DNA of 64,000 nucleotides from Acinetobacter schindleri CIP 107287 (GCF_000368625.1 NZ_KB849580.1:220622-284621); one strand, 5' to 3'. Shown: positions 1 through 10,910, counted from the stretch's first letter. Notes: a model not told the origin generated them from the letters alone. Translations and numbers: made by a program.

Positions 1-1091
<1,091 letters not shown>

Positions 1092-1166
1092 TTCCCACTG
1101 AAAATCAGTTGTTTTTGCTAAAAACTCAGATAGGATGAAATAAATATTTTCATCCTTTTCTGATTT

Positions 1167-1790
1167 ATGAAGATTATTCAGCAAGCGTCCTATAACTATA
1201 ATGATGTCGACCTGCAACAGCGCGAATATCTGTATCAAGGATTCGTGAAAGTCGAAAAAGTGCAGCTGAGTCATCGTCTTTTTGAGAGCAAGGAATATAT
1301 TCCTCCGATTCAGCGTGAACTGATTGCGCGGCGTCCTGCAGCTGGGGTGCTGATTTATAATGACCAACAACAAAAATTTGCCTTGATCGAGCAGTTCCGT
1401 ATTGGTGCACTGGATGATACCGATTCCCCATGGCAGCTGGAAATTATCGCCGGGGTTTTAGATGGTGATGAATCTCCAGAGCACTGCATCCGTCGTGAAG
1501 CACTGGAAGAATCTGGCTGTGAAATCCAGGAGCTGCAACATCTGTATAGTTTCTATCCTTCAGCGGGTGCCTGCTCTGAACTGTTCCACCTTTATGTGGC
1601 TCAGGCAGAACTACCTGAACATGGCGGTGTACATGGCATGCCGGATGAAGGGGAAAATATCCAGCTGCATATTTTTGATTATGCCCACCTTCCAGAATTA
1701 TTCCGTTATAACCGCCTCAAAAATGCGCCCGTCATTATGGCATTACAGTGGTTACAGCAACATATCTCAACAGCCTATCCAAAGGAGTAG
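1167..1790 (+). CDS. nudF: ADP-ribose pyrophosphatase, Nudix family
   Basis: A 207-residue Nudix hydrolase expected to split ADP-ribose into AMP and ribose-5-phosphate in the cytosol. The Nudix box GX5EX7REUXEEXGU is complete at residues 96-118 (G96, E102, R110-E111, E114-E115, G117). The length and the N-terminal domain before the box match the NudF/TrgB branch. It follows thiC by 75 bases. It ends 5 bases before cpdA, whose ribosome-binding site AAGGAG lies inside its last codons, so the two are probably cotranscribed and translationally coupled. No strong Shine-Dalgarno precedes the ATG at 1167. Substrate is inferred from family resemblance and the nudF-cpdA pairing, which is also seen in enterobacteria. 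Confidence 0.9.
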   Translation: MKIIQQASYNYNDVDLQQREYLYQGFVKVEKVQLSHRLFESKEYIPPIQRELIARRPAAGVLIYNDQQQKFALIEQFRIGALDDTDSPWQLEIIAGVLDGDESPEHCIRREALEESGCEIQELQHLYSFYPSAGACSELFHLYVAQAELPEHGGVHGMPDEGENIQLHIFDYAHLPELFRYNRLKNAPVIMALQWLQQHISTAYPKE

Positions 1791-1795
1791 ATCAG

Positions 1796-2608
1796 ATGAC
1801 ACAGACCTCTACTCCTGCATCTGAAAAAGTCTGGACGCTCATCCAGATTTCAGACACGCATCTGATGGACCAGCCTGAGCTTGAATTTGCCCGCATGAAT
1901 CCGGAGCAGAGCTTTTTAGAGGTCGTACACGACATTCAGCAGCGTTTTCCGCATATTGATGCGGTGGTACATACCGGAGATCTGGCCCAGGTTGCAGCAG
2001 AATCTACCTATCAACGTTACATACAATTTATGCGGGCGTGGAATGTGCCGCATTATCAGATTCCAGGTAATCATGATGATTATCTCACTATTTTCCCTTT
2101 CTATAAAAATAGTGATGAAGCGCATGCGATTAGCTTTGGTTGCTGGACTTTAATTCTGCTCAACAGTGCTGTAAAAGGTCGGGTCGATGGCTGGGTAGAA
2201 CAAAAACAGCTGGATCAGCTGGAACAGTTATTGCTTGAGCATAGCAAGCAGTATGTGATCGTGGCCTGTCATCATCATCCTTTTGCGATGCAATCACACT
2301 GGATTGACCAGCATCGGCTGAAAAATTCGGAAGCATTGAAAGATGTGATTGCACGGCATACCAATGTCAAAATGGTGCTATTTGGACATGTGCATCAGGA
2401 TTCTGAAAATGAATGGCAGGGCGTGCGCTATCTGTCCACTCCTTCAACCAGTGTACAGTTCAAACCCTTGAGCGAAAATTTTGCCTTAGACCAGGCACAG
2501 CCCGGCTATCGCGTATTACAATTAAAAGACAATGGTGAGTACCAGACTTACATTCAAAGGGTGGTTTTAAAGCAAGCTAAAATTAATACTGAAATTTCAG
2601 GTTATTAA
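1796..2608 (+). CDS. cpdA: 3',5'-cyclic-AMP phosphodiesterase CpdA
   Basis: A 270-residue calcineurin-like metallophosphoesterase, predicted to hydrolyse cyclic AMP and so lower cAMP-Vfr/CRP signalling. The metal-binding motifs appear in order: SDTHL, GDLAQ, GNHDD, CHHHP and GHVHQ. The start at 1796 (MTQTSTPAS) has AAGGAG eight bases upstream. An in-frame ATG at 1748 lies deep in nudF and is rejected. The gene follows nudF with a 5-base gap. The dual-metal motifs are certain. The cAMP substrate is inferred from the DTHL/GNHD family type and gene order. Confidence 0.9.
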   Translation: MTQTSTPASEKVWTLIQISDTHLMDQPELEFARMNPEQSFLEVVHDIQQRFPHIDAVVHTGDLAQVAAESTYQRYIQFMRAWNVPHYQIPGNHDDYLTIFPFYKNSDEAHAISFGCWTLILLNSAVKGRVDGWVEQKQLDQLEQLLLEHSKQYVIVACHHHPFAMQSHWIDQHRLKNSEALKDVIARHTNVKMVLFGHVHQDSENEWQGVRYLSTPSTSVQFKPLSENFALDQAQPGYRVLQLKDNGEYQTYIQRVVLKQAKINTEISGY

Positions 2609-2780
2609 CTTTTCAATTTGTTTTTTTTGCTTTACTTTATTGCTCTTAAAGGAAACGTGATATCTACAATCCCGCCATCAAAGACTATCAAAACGCATAA
2701 AAAGTCTATATGATGACGACCCCCATAGGAGGATAATCCTTCTTCAGGGTGGATAAAAATTTGCATATCACCATATTTTT

Positions 2781-2798
2781 TGCGTAGTTACCTACGCA
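2781..2798 (+). promoter_or_regulatory. Hairpin just upstream of the dksA ribosome-binding site
   Basis: TGCGTAG and CTACGCA form a perfect 7-bp stem with a TTAC loop. It ends six bases before the GAGGAA ribosome-binding site (2804-2809) of dksA. No T-run follows, so it is not a terminator. It could influence dksA translation or mRNA stability. That role is inference only. Confidence 0.45.
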
Positions 2799-2818
2799 TA
2801 TGATGAGGAATGCCCTAA

Positions 2819-3346
2819 ATGGCGAATGACAACCAAAATCAAGTCTTAGATGAACAAACTGATGTGGTAGATGAAAAAGCTACAAAACGTGTGCGCAAAT
2901 CTAAGCCAAAAACGACTGAAGGTGGTTCTACTGCTAGCTTATTTGGTATCGAACCTTATCAACCGAAAAAAAATGAAGAATACATGTCTGAGGGTCAGCT
3001 TGAACACTTCCGCCAGATTTTGCTGGCTTGGAAAGCTGAGTTGATGACTGAAGTTGACCGTACGCTGAATACCATGCAAGACGAAAATACGGCACTTCCA
3101 GATGTAAACGACCGTGCAACACAAGAAGAAGAATTTGCGATTGAACTACGTACCCGTGATCGTGAACGTAAACTGATCCGCAAAATCGAACAGTCTATCG
3201 AAGCAATCAAAAATGATGACTACGGTTTCTGTGAAACTTGTGGTATCGAAATCGGTCTGCGTCGTTTAGAAGCGCGTCCAACTGCGACTTTATGTATTGA
3301 CTGTAAGACTCTTGCTGAAATCAAAGAGAAGCAAAATAACGGTTAA
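2819..3346 (+). CDS. dksA: RNA polymerase-binding transcription factor DksA
   Basis: DksA enters the RNA polymerase secondary channel and, with ppGpp, tunes rRNA and amino-acid promoters. The 175-residue protein carries the coiled-coil tip motif DxxDxA (D95, D98, A100) and a four-cysteine zinc finger (C138, C141, C159, C162). Compared with the E. coli protein (151 residues) it has an extra N-terminal segment of about 25-35 residues rich in Lys, Arg and Thr, probably disordered. The start at 2819 is preceded by GAGGAA. gluQ begins 2 bases after its stop, the classic dksA-gluQ arrangement. Confidence 0.97.
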   Translation: MANDNQNQVLDEQTDVVDEKATKRVRKSKPKTTEGGSTASLFGIEPYQPKKNEEYMSEGQLEHFRQILLAWKAELMTEVDRTLNTMQDENTALPDVNDRATQEEEFAIELRTRDRERKLIRKIEQSIEAIKNDDYGFCETCGIEIGLRRLEARPTATLCIDCKTLAEIKEKQNNG

Positions 3347-3348
3347 TC

Positions 3349-4296
3349 GTGACTGTTGAGAATTCCTCAGCCGAGCACAGCTCCCTTGCGGAGCATGCTC
3401 CTCATGCGCAGCGGCGAAACGATGTTTCGCTAACTCGCTACTCAGGTCGGTTCGCGCCATCGCCAACCGGCCCTTTACATTTTGGTTCCCTCATTACTGC
3501 AGTCGCCAGCTACTGCGATGCCCGTGCCCATCAGGGTCAATGGCTGGTTCGTATTGAAGACACCGATATTCCCCGCATTTATCCCGGTAGTGAAGATCAT
3601 ATTCTTCGTGCCATGGATGCCTTTGGTTTCGATCCCGATGCCGCAATCATTTTTCAAAAAGACCGCCTAGACATTTATGATGCTGTGATTGAACAGCTAC
3701 GTCAGCAGGGTCTGGTCTATGCCTGCCAATGTACGCGCAAGATGCTCGGTTCCAATCATATCTATCAGGATACCTGCCGTGATTTAGGCTTAGCTTTCGA
3801 ACATCAGGCGATTCGCTTAAAAGTTGAAGATGTCGAAATCTGTTTTGATGATCCGTTGCAAGGTCATCATTGCTCTAATCTTAAGCATGATCTGGGAGAT
3901 TTTGTCCTGAAGCGCCGTGATGGCATCATTAACTATCAGCTGGCAGTCGTGGTGGATGATTACCTGCAAGGTATAACTCATGTGGTACGTGGCGCGGACC
4001 TGCTGGATAATACCGAACGTCAGATTTATCTGGGCCAATTGCTCGGCTACCCTCGTCTGCAGTATATGCACCTGCCACTCGCAATGAATGATCAGGGTCA
4101 GAAACTCTCTAAACAGAATCTGGCGCAAGCACTGGATTTAACTCAGGCGCCGCAATTATTAAAACAGGTACTTAAAGCTTTGCATCAGGCTGAAGTTGAA
4201 CTGGATACTCCGGAAAAAATGCTGAAACAGGCGGTGGCACAATGGAATATCGAACGGATTCCACACACAACTGAGCTACAAGGCTACTATTTATAA
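3349..4296 (+). CDS. gluQ: Glutamyl-Q tRNA(Asp) synthetase
   Basis: GluQ attaches glutamate to the queuosine base at the wobble position of tRNA(Asp). It resembles the catalytic half of glutamyl-tRNA synthetase without an anticodon-binding domain. The nucleotide-binding signature HFGSL (residues 44-48) and the KLSK loop are present, as is the CxC...Y...C zinc site starting at CQCTR. The family normally begins a few residues before GRFAPSPTGPLH. Here about 28 extra residues are encoded if the GTG at 3349 is used. An in-frame TTG at 3385 is an alternative start. The extra segment overlaps a palindrome-rich stretch (3390-3430), described separately. It lies 2 bases after dksA and is probably cotranscribed with it. 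Confidence 0.93.
   Translation: MTVENSSAEHSSLAEHAPHAQRRNDVSLTRYSGRFAPSPTGPLHFGSLITAVASYCDARAHQGQWLVRIEDTDIPRIYPGSEDHILRAMDAFGFDPDAAIIFQKDRLDIYDAVIEQLRQQGLVYACQCTRKMLGSNHIYQDTCRDLGLAFEHQAIRLKVEDVEICFDDPLQGHHCSNLKHDLGDFVLKRRDGIINYQLAVVVDDYLQGITHVVRGADLLDNTERQIYLGQLLGYPRLQYMHLPLAMNDQGQKLSKQNLAQALDLTQAPQLLKQVLKALHQAEVELDTPEKMLKQAVAQWNIERIPHTTELQGYYL
3390..3430. repeat. Palindrome-rich segment within the 5' end of gluQ
   Basis: Two perfect palindromes sit close together. GGAGCATGCTCC is at 3390-3401. A 7-bp stem GCGAAAC/GTTTCGC with a GAT loop is at 3414-3430. A short direct repeat (CGCTA, ACTCGCTA) follows. The segment lies inside the non-conserved N-terminal extension of GluQ. It looks like a small inserted palindromic element or the structured dksA-gluQ junction. 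I saw no second copy in this window. Confidence 0.5.
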
Positions 4297-4345
4297 AGGG
4301 CTGTTTTGGCTTAAGCTAAAGAAAAATTCAGGTGGAAGTCAGTCT

Positions 4346-4606
4346 ATGTTTTTTATTTTTGGTGTTGGACCGAAAACCAAAGTCATTGAGAAAAGTCAGT
4401 TCTTGTGTCCAGTGTGCCGAACCCGAGCCGGTTACGAACTGAGACAGCAGCGTAATTATTTTTCCTTATTCTTTATTCCCTTGATTCCCCTGTCGAAAGC
4501 CAAGGATGCTTTTGTGCGCTGTAATCACTGCGGTACGGTCATGCCAAGCACAGTTCTCGACCATGCCCAGCCTGACTCGAACCGTCAGTCTAATCTAGAA
4601 GCTTGA
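4346..4606 (+). CDS. Small zinc-ribbon protein of unknown function
   Basis: An 86-residue protein with two CxxC knuckles (CPVC near residue 23 and CNHC near residue 60) that together look like one zinc ribbon. A hydrophobic stretch (YFSLFFIPLIPLSKAK) lies between them and could insert in or lie on the membrane. It resembles the zinc-ribbon family proteins annotated in many proteobacteria without known function. Its last 12 bases overlap the 3' end of ftsW on the other strand, so the two genes converge with overlapping tails. Confidence 0.8.
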   Translation: MFFIFGVGPKTKVIEKSQFLCPVCRTRAGYELRQQRNYFSLFFIPLIPLSKAKDAFVRCNHCGTVMPSTVLDHAQPDSNRQSNLEA

Positions 4607-5791
4607 TTCCTCACGGCTTGGATTACTTTCACGAGTCGTGGCATCAATCTTGAGAATCAGGCTGATCATCATGGCACACATAATCAGCGAAGAACCACCA
4701 TAACTGATAAATGGCAGGGTCAAACCCTTGGTTGGCAGCATGCCCATGTTCATGCCTGCATTCACCAAAACCTGTAACAGGAAAATAATACTAATGCCAT
4801 ATGCCAGATAACCGGCACGCAGGTAATGGTTTTTCAGGGCACGATGACCAATGCGAATACAGCAGACAATCATGCTGAAAGACAGAATCAGAACGATCGC
4901 AATGCCCAGAAAACCGAATTCCTCACCCAGAATTGCCAGCATAAAATCGGTATGCGCTTCAGGTAGGTAAGACATTTTCTGAATACTGTGTCCCAAACCG
5001 ACACCCGTCCATTCTCCACGACCAAAAGCCATGAGCGCATTGGATAGCTGATAACCCGTACCCAGCGGATCTTCCCAAGGATTCGAGAAAGACAGGAAAC
5101 GCTGCAGACGATATGGCTCAAAAGCAATTGCAGCGATCAACGCGCCAATAATGACGCCGAAAGCCAGACCAAACTGGTTCCACGGCGCACCCGCCAGGAA
5201 GAACACTCCAAGCATGGTTAGCGTGATGACTACGGTTGCCCCCAAGTCCGGCTCAAGCATGACCAACAGGATGGTTGCCCCCATGATGATACTTAAGCGT
5301 CCCAAACCGGAAATCTTGTTGCGTACCTCTTCAGCACGGCGCACTACGTAATCTGCAGTGAAGATTGCCATCATTACCTTCGCTACTTCGGAAGCCTGTA
5401 AGGTAAAGCCAGCAAGACGAATCCAGCGCTTGGAACCATTGACTTCAGTACCGACCAGCAATACTGCCAATAGCAGCAGAATAGTCACAAACCATAAAAA
5501 GAAAGTACTGTTAAACCAGCGATTTAAAGGAATCTTATAAGTAGCATAGGCGACTGCTGCCCCAGCCCCGATCGAGATGGCATGTCGGGTAATGTAGTGA
5601 AAGGCATTGCCATTAATTCGTTCTGCATACGGCATCGAAGCCGATGCCACCATGATTGAACCAATACACAGCAAAGCCAATACACAGAAAATCAGCACAT
5701 TACGTGGATTAACTTCAGCGGGTAACTTGGGTAGCCACTGCTCGTAGATTTGAGTAATTTTATTGATCGCAGTCTGAGCAAACTCAGCCAT
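4595..5791 (-). CDS. ftsW: Septal peptidoglycan polymerase FtsW (SEDS family)
   Basis: FtsW is the divisome glycosyltransferase that polymerises lipid II together with FtsI. The 398-residue protein has about ten hydrophobic segments and the SEDS signature around LPEAHTDFMLAILGEEFGF. The tail carries PFISYGGSSLIM, typical of the family. It lies 20 bases downstream of murD on the same strand, so the two form an operon. The pair is a remnant of the dcw cluster. The usual neighbours murG, murC, ddl and ftsQAZ are not in the window. FtsW rather than RodA is chosen because of the murD partner and length. Confidence 0.93.
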   Translation of the reverse strand: MAEFAQTAINKITQIYEQWLPKLPAEVNPRNVLIFCVLALLCIGSIMVASASMPYAERINGNAFHYITRHAISIGAGAAVAYATYKIPLNRWFNSTFFLWFVTILLLLAVLLVGTEVNGSKRWIRLAGFTLQASEVAKVMMAIFTADYVVRRAEEVRNKISGLGRLSIIMGATILLVMLEPDLGATVVITLTMLGVFFLAGAPWNQFGLAFGVIIGALIAAIAFEPYRLQRFLSFSNPWEDPLGTGYQLSNALMAFGRGEWTGVGLGHSIQKMSYLPEAHTDFMLAILGEEFGFLGIAIVLILSFSMIVCCIRIGHRALKNHYLRAGYLAYGISIIFLLQVLVNAGMNMGMLPTKGLTLPFISYGGSSLIMCAMMISLILKIDATTRESNPSREESSF

Positions 5792-5811
5792 ATCACGAAT
5801 CCTTGTTGTTC

Positions 5812-7233
<1,422 letters not shown>

Positions 7234-7264
7234 TCATCTTTCTGCAGATTTTTTTGTATATTGC

Positions 7265-7298
7265 ATAAAAAAGCCATCATAAAAATGATGGCTTTTTC
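7265..7298 (-). terminator. Rho-independent terminator of the feo operon
   Basis: The stem AAAAGCCATCAT/ATGATGGCTTTT with an AAAA loop (7269-7296) lies 20 bases after the stop of the 83-residue feo-operon protein. It has a T-run on the minus strand, and the flanks are AT-rich on both sides. Confidence 0.85.
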
Positions 7299-7319
7299 AC
7301 TTTTAAGTTTGCTAGAAAA

Positions 7320-7571
7320 TTATTTCCATTTCACTGCTTGCTGAGCAGGCTTTTTCTCTGCTGGTTGCTCGGATGCCGGACAGGCACAATTGCCTCCACA
7401 ACCACTGGCCATCGCAGGTTTTAACCATTTCGCCAGCTTATGCCAGCCTTGGGCTTCACAAGCATTGGACAGCTTCAGGAAGACCGAGCGTGAAGTATTC
7501 GGAAATACCTTCTTAAATACCACCACTGCACTCCAAAGCACCAGTGCCGTCACAATCAGAATTTCAATCAT
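7320..7571 (-). CDS. Small FeoB-associated Cys-rich membrane protein
   Basis: An 83-residue protein with one N-terminal membrane segment (residues 2-20) and a Cys-rich patch (CGGNCACP, about residues 58-65) ahead of a Lys/Pro/Ala-rich tail. It lies 36 bases downstream of feoB on the same strand and upstream of the operon terminator. That is the position held by FeoC or FeoB-associated Cys-rich proteins in other bacteria. It lacks the winged-helix look of enterobacterial FeoC. The role in ferrous iron uptake is inferred only from position and the clustered cysteines. Confidence 0.8.
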   Translation of the reverse strand: MIEILIVTALVLWSAVVVFKKVFPNTSRSVFLKLSNACEAQGWHKLAKWLKPAMASGCGGNCACPASEQPAEKKPAQQAVKWK

Positions 7572-7607
7572 TTCAATCTCCCCTTCATTGTACTATTTCA
7601 GTCAGTA

Positions 7608-9464
7608 TTAACCGAAATAGTGTGAAGCAATCTGATAAGTCAGGAATGACATGATATATGCCAGACCAAACAGATAAACTGTCATAAAGCCCACAGTTTT
7701 CCATGAACCTGTTTCACGTTTTACTGTTGCCAGAGTTGCCAGACAGTGTGGTGCATAGATAAACCAAACTAGTAACGATAAACCGGTTGCCAGTGTCCAG
7801 CCTAATTCACCGCCACCGCTAATCAAAGCTGCAAGCCCTTCAGACATCGCATCTTCATCAACTGCTGACAAGGCATAAACTGTACCCAGTGCGGCCACAA
7901 CCACTTCACGAGCTGCCATTGCTGGAATCAGCGCAATACAGATCTGCCAGTTAAAGCCCAACGGTGCAAAGATTGGCTGGATAAAATGACCAATCATCCC
8001 TGCAAAGGAATAATCAATATCTGGTAACGTGGCCCCTTCAGGCGGTTGTGGGAAGGTACACAGGAACCACAGCAGAATCGACAATGCGAAGATGATGCCA
8101 CCCACACGCTTCAAGAAGATCTTGCCGCGATCCAGCAAACCAATCCAGACGTTCTTGATATCTGGAAAACGATAACTTGGCAGCTCCATTAGCAGCATAT
8201 GCTCTGATTTGTCTTTGCTGAAAAACTTCAACACAAACGAAACAATCAGCGCACTTAGAATGCCTGCCATATACAGAGCAAACAGCACCAAGCCTTGCAG
8301 GTTAAAAATACCCCAGACCGACTGTGATGGAATGAATGCAGCAATCAGCAATGCATATACCGGCAGACGAGCCGAACAGGTCATCAAGGGTGCTACAAAA
8401 ATTGTGGTCAAACGGTCACGTGGATCACTGATGGTACGTGACGCCATGATGCCCGGAATTGCACAGGCAAAGCTTGACAACAATGGAATGAAGGCACGAC
8501 CAGAAAGACCGGCTTTGTACATCAATTTATCCAGCAGGAATGCAGCACGTGGCAGATAACCGGATTCTTCCAATACCAAGATAAAGAAGAACAGGATCAG
8601 AATCTGTGGCAAGAACACTACAACGCCGCCGGCACCGGCAATAATCCCATCTACGAGCAGACTATTCAGCAAAGGATGGGCAATGTTGTCTCCCACTACC
8701 TCACCAAGCCAGCCGAAGAAGGTTTCAATCCCATCCATGAAGGGTGCCGCCCAGGCAAATACCGCCTGGAAGATCACGAACATCATCACCGCCAGGCTAA
8801 GCAGACCGAGTACCGGATGCAGGAAAATTTTATCCAGAAAATCGGTGCGCTTGTCTTCCTGATCCACAAAGTTCACCACATCTTTCAGGATACTTTCAAC
8901 TTTGTGATGACCGTCACCGCTTAAGCCGGTCATTTCAGTCTCTGGAACAGCATATTTTCCCTGATCCAGTGCATTCATCAGGTTTTCAACACCGGACTTG
9001 CGCACTGCAACCGTTTCAACGACGGGTACACCTAAACGCTCGGACAATTTCTGGGTATTGATCTGCATCCCACGACGGCGTGCTTCATCCATCATGTTCA
9101 GAACGAGTAACACCGGACGGCCGAGCTGGATCATTTCCAGAACCAGACCGAGATGCAGTTTCAGATTGGTGGCATCGACCACACATAGGAATGCATCCTG
9201 CTGTTCTTCATCTGCAATTTTGCCCTGTACAACATCACGGGTAATCGCTTCATCCGGACTGGTAGCATCCAGACTATAAGTCCCCGGCAGATCCAGTACA
9301 CGCACAGCCTTGCCCGATGGCAAAGTAAAGTGACCTACTTTACGTTCTACTGTCACTCCGGCATAGTTGCCGACTTTTTGACGTGTACCTGTTAAATGGT
9401 TGAATAATGAGGTTTTACCACAGTTAGGGTTACCGACAAGGGCAATACGTAAGGCATCACTCAT
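7608..9464 (-). CDS. feoB: Ferrous iron transporter FeoB
   Basis: FeoB is the inner-membrane Fe(II) permease. The N-terminal G domain has the P-loop GNPNCGKTS (about residues 11-19), DLPGTYS and NMMDE motifs. Two gate regions follow (for example LLSSFACAIPGIM) with about nine hydrophobic helices. At 618 residues it belongs to the shorter FeoB group, against roughly 770 in E. coli. The start overlaps the feoA stop by four bases (ATGA), so translation is coupled. Expression is expected to follow the Fur-type promoter upstream of feoA. Confidence 0.97.
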   Translation of the reverse strand: MSDALRIALVGNPNCGKTSLFNHLTGTRQKVGNYAGVTVERKVGHFTLPSGKAVRVLDLPGTYSLDATSPDEAITRDVVQGKIADEEQQDAFLCVVDATNLKLHLGLVLEMIQLGRPVLLVLNMMDEARRRGMQINTQKLSERLGVPVVETVAVRKSGVENLMNALDQGKYAVPETEMTGLSGDGHHKVESILKDVVNFVDQEDKRTDFLDKIFLHPVLGLLSLAVMMFVIFQAVFAWAAPFMDGIETFFGWLGEVVGDNIAHPLLNSLLVDGIIAGAGGVVVFLPQILILFFFILVLEESGYLPRAAFLLDKLMYKAGLSGRAFIPLLSSFACAIPGIMASRTISDPRDRLTTIFVAPLMTCSARLPVYALLIAAFIPSQSVWGIFNLQGLVLFALYMAGILSALIVSFVLKFFSKDKSEHMLLMELPSYRFPDIKNVWIGLLDRGKIFLKRVGGIIFALSILLWFLCTFPQPPEGATLPDIDYSFAGMIGHFIQPIFAPLGFNWQICIALIPAMAAREVVVAALGTVYALSAVDEDAMSEGLAALISGGGELGWTLATGLSLLVWFIYAPHCLATLATVKRETGSWKTVGFMTVYLFGLAYIMSFLTYQIASHYFG

Positions 9465-9721
9465 GCCGACACTCCAGCTTCAATTTCAATTTTGGCTGCC
9501 TCTGACTTACGCAGGGCAAAACGGGTAAAACCGACCTGAATTAAAATCGGATCCCCACCAAAAATACCTTTGGTAATGACCTGCACTTCTGTGCCAGGCA
9601 CAAAACCCAACGTTTCCAGGCGACTCGCCACGACATCGTGTTGAGCGCCCTCGCCATCAGTAGTTCGATTAACCTTTCGAATGATAGCTGTTTGCTTCAC
9701 TTTCAAATCCGACAAACGCAC
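9461..9721 (-). CDS. feoA: Ferrous iron transport accessory protein FeoA
   Basis: An 86-residue SH3-like cytosolic protein needed for FeoB-dependent iron uptake. The frame extends upstream to 9778, but that TTG would fall inside the promoter. A GTG at 9721 begins the conserved part (RLSDLKVKQTAIIRKV), has AGGA upstream, and lies about 20 bases after the predicted transcription start. The fold signature LETLGFVPGTEVQVI and the FALRKSEA tail are visible. It is the first gene of feoA-feoB-small protein and overlaps feoB by 4 bases. Confidence 0.92.
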   Translation of the reverse strand: MRLSDLKVKQTAIIRKVNRTTDGEGAQHDVVASRLETLGFVPGTEVQVITKGIFGGDPILIQVGFTRFALRKSEAAKIEIEAGVSA

Positions 9722-9748
9722 CGCGAAAATTCCTAAACTATTTTGTAC

Positions 9749-9778
9749 AGTATACAAACAAATGAGAATAATTAACAA
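9749..9778 (-). promoter_or_regulatory. feoA promoter with overlapping Fur box
   Basis: On the minus strand the -35 is TTGTTA (9773-9778) and the -10 is TATACT (9749-9754), with an 18-base spacer. A 7-1-7 Fur-type palindrome on the plus strand, TGAGAAT-A-ATTAACA (9763-9777), covers the -35 and half of the spacer. It has 12 of 14 matches to TGATAAT-N-ATTATCA. Fur with iron would block this promoter, as expected for feo genes. Confidence 0.75.
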
Positions 9779-9895
9779 ATAAGATTAATTACAAACCGAT
9801 TTAGCTTATATCACATCGACACTGTAATAAAATTAAACTACATTGGAGAATATCAATACTCATTATCGCTTTTTTAGATCAGATTCTTTCATCCT

Positions 9896-10813
9896 ATGTT
9901 GAATAAAAAACCCCGTATTCCCGCTCCTGTCCAGATTCCGGAAAATGCCCAGTTTCTGCACGGTTATCGTGACTATCTGATTGCACAAACCGTAAGTCCT
10001 CATACGCGGAATGCCTATTTATCTGATTTAATTCAATGCAATAGTTGCCTAACTAAAGCCTTACCAGAATGGAATCATGATGATGTCTCGGATGTATTGA
10101 TTGAGCTGACCAAACAGCAAAAAAGTCCACGTTCAATTGCACGCTGTTTGTCCGCCCTGCGCTCATTTTATAAATTCTTGCGTGAACAAAAGCTGAGAAA
10201 TGACAATCCGGTTGCTGCACACAAGACACCAAAACTGGGACGTGCCCTGCCCAAAGATCTTTCTGAAGCCGATGTTGAAGCACTAATCAATGCACCGGAT
10301 ATCAATACTGCCTTGGGTTTACGTGACCGGGCGATGCTGGAAGTGCTCTATGCCTGTGGATTACGTGTGACAGAACTACTCAACCTGCGACTGGAACTGA
10401 TTAACCTAAAACAAGGCTATCTGCGTATCGTAGGTAAAGGCAACAAAGAACGATTAGTACCCATGGGGCAGGTCGCCTGCGAATGGATCGAGAAATATCT
10501 GAATGAAGCACGTCCGCAATTGTACAAGACAGCAACCGACTATCTGTTCCTGACCCAGCATGGTGGCATCATGAGCCGACAGAATTTCTGGTATGCGATC
10601 AAGCGTTATGCACTACAGGCCGGTGTCCAGGCAGAGCTTTCCCCCCATACCTTGCGTCATGCCTTTGCCACCCACCTGTTGAATCATGGTGCAGATCTAC
10701 GTGTCGTGCAGATGCTGTTGGGACATAGTGACCTGTCGACCACCCAAATTTATACCCACGTGGCACAAGTGCGTATGCAACAGCTGCATGCGTCACATCA
10801 TCCACGGGCCTGA
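9896..10813 (+). CDS. xerD: Tyrosine recombinase XerD
   Basis: XerD works with XerC at dif to resolve chromosome dimers at the division septum. The 305-residue protein has the SAM-like N-terminal core-binding domain and a complete catalytic set: R157, K181, H251, R254, H277 and Y286. The end STTQIYTHVAQVRMQQLH followed by HHPRA is the XerD form; XerC typically ends differently. The downstream neighbour dsbC is also the usual partner of xerD. It is divergent from the feo operon, with about 175 bases between the starts. Confidence 0.94.
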   Translation: MLNKKPRIPAPVQIPENAQFLHGYRDYLIAQTVSPHTRNAYLSDLIQCNSCLTKALPEWNHDDVSDVLIELTKQQKSPRSIARCLSALRSFYKFLREQKLRNDNPVAAHKTPKLGRALPKDLSEADVEALINAPDINTALGLRDRAMLEVLYACGLRVTELLNLRLELINLKQGYLRIVGKGNKERLVPMGQVACEWIEKYLNEARPQLYKTATDYLFLTQHGGIMSRQNFWYAIKRYALQAGVQAELSPHTLRHAFATHLLNHGADLRVVQMLLGHSDLSTTQIYTHVAQVRMQQLHASHHPRA

Positions 10814-10910
10814 ACCTGAACTGACAACGTGTACAGAGAAGTTCAACCTGCAAACTATTTTTTTGTTATGCTAGGCATCTATTTTTATCTAAGAACAAAA
10901 AGGGTTATCC

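Noticed and set aside
8209..8559. Plus-strand frame inside feoB
   Set aside because: A shadow of feoB. The composition follows the reverse of the membrane helices.
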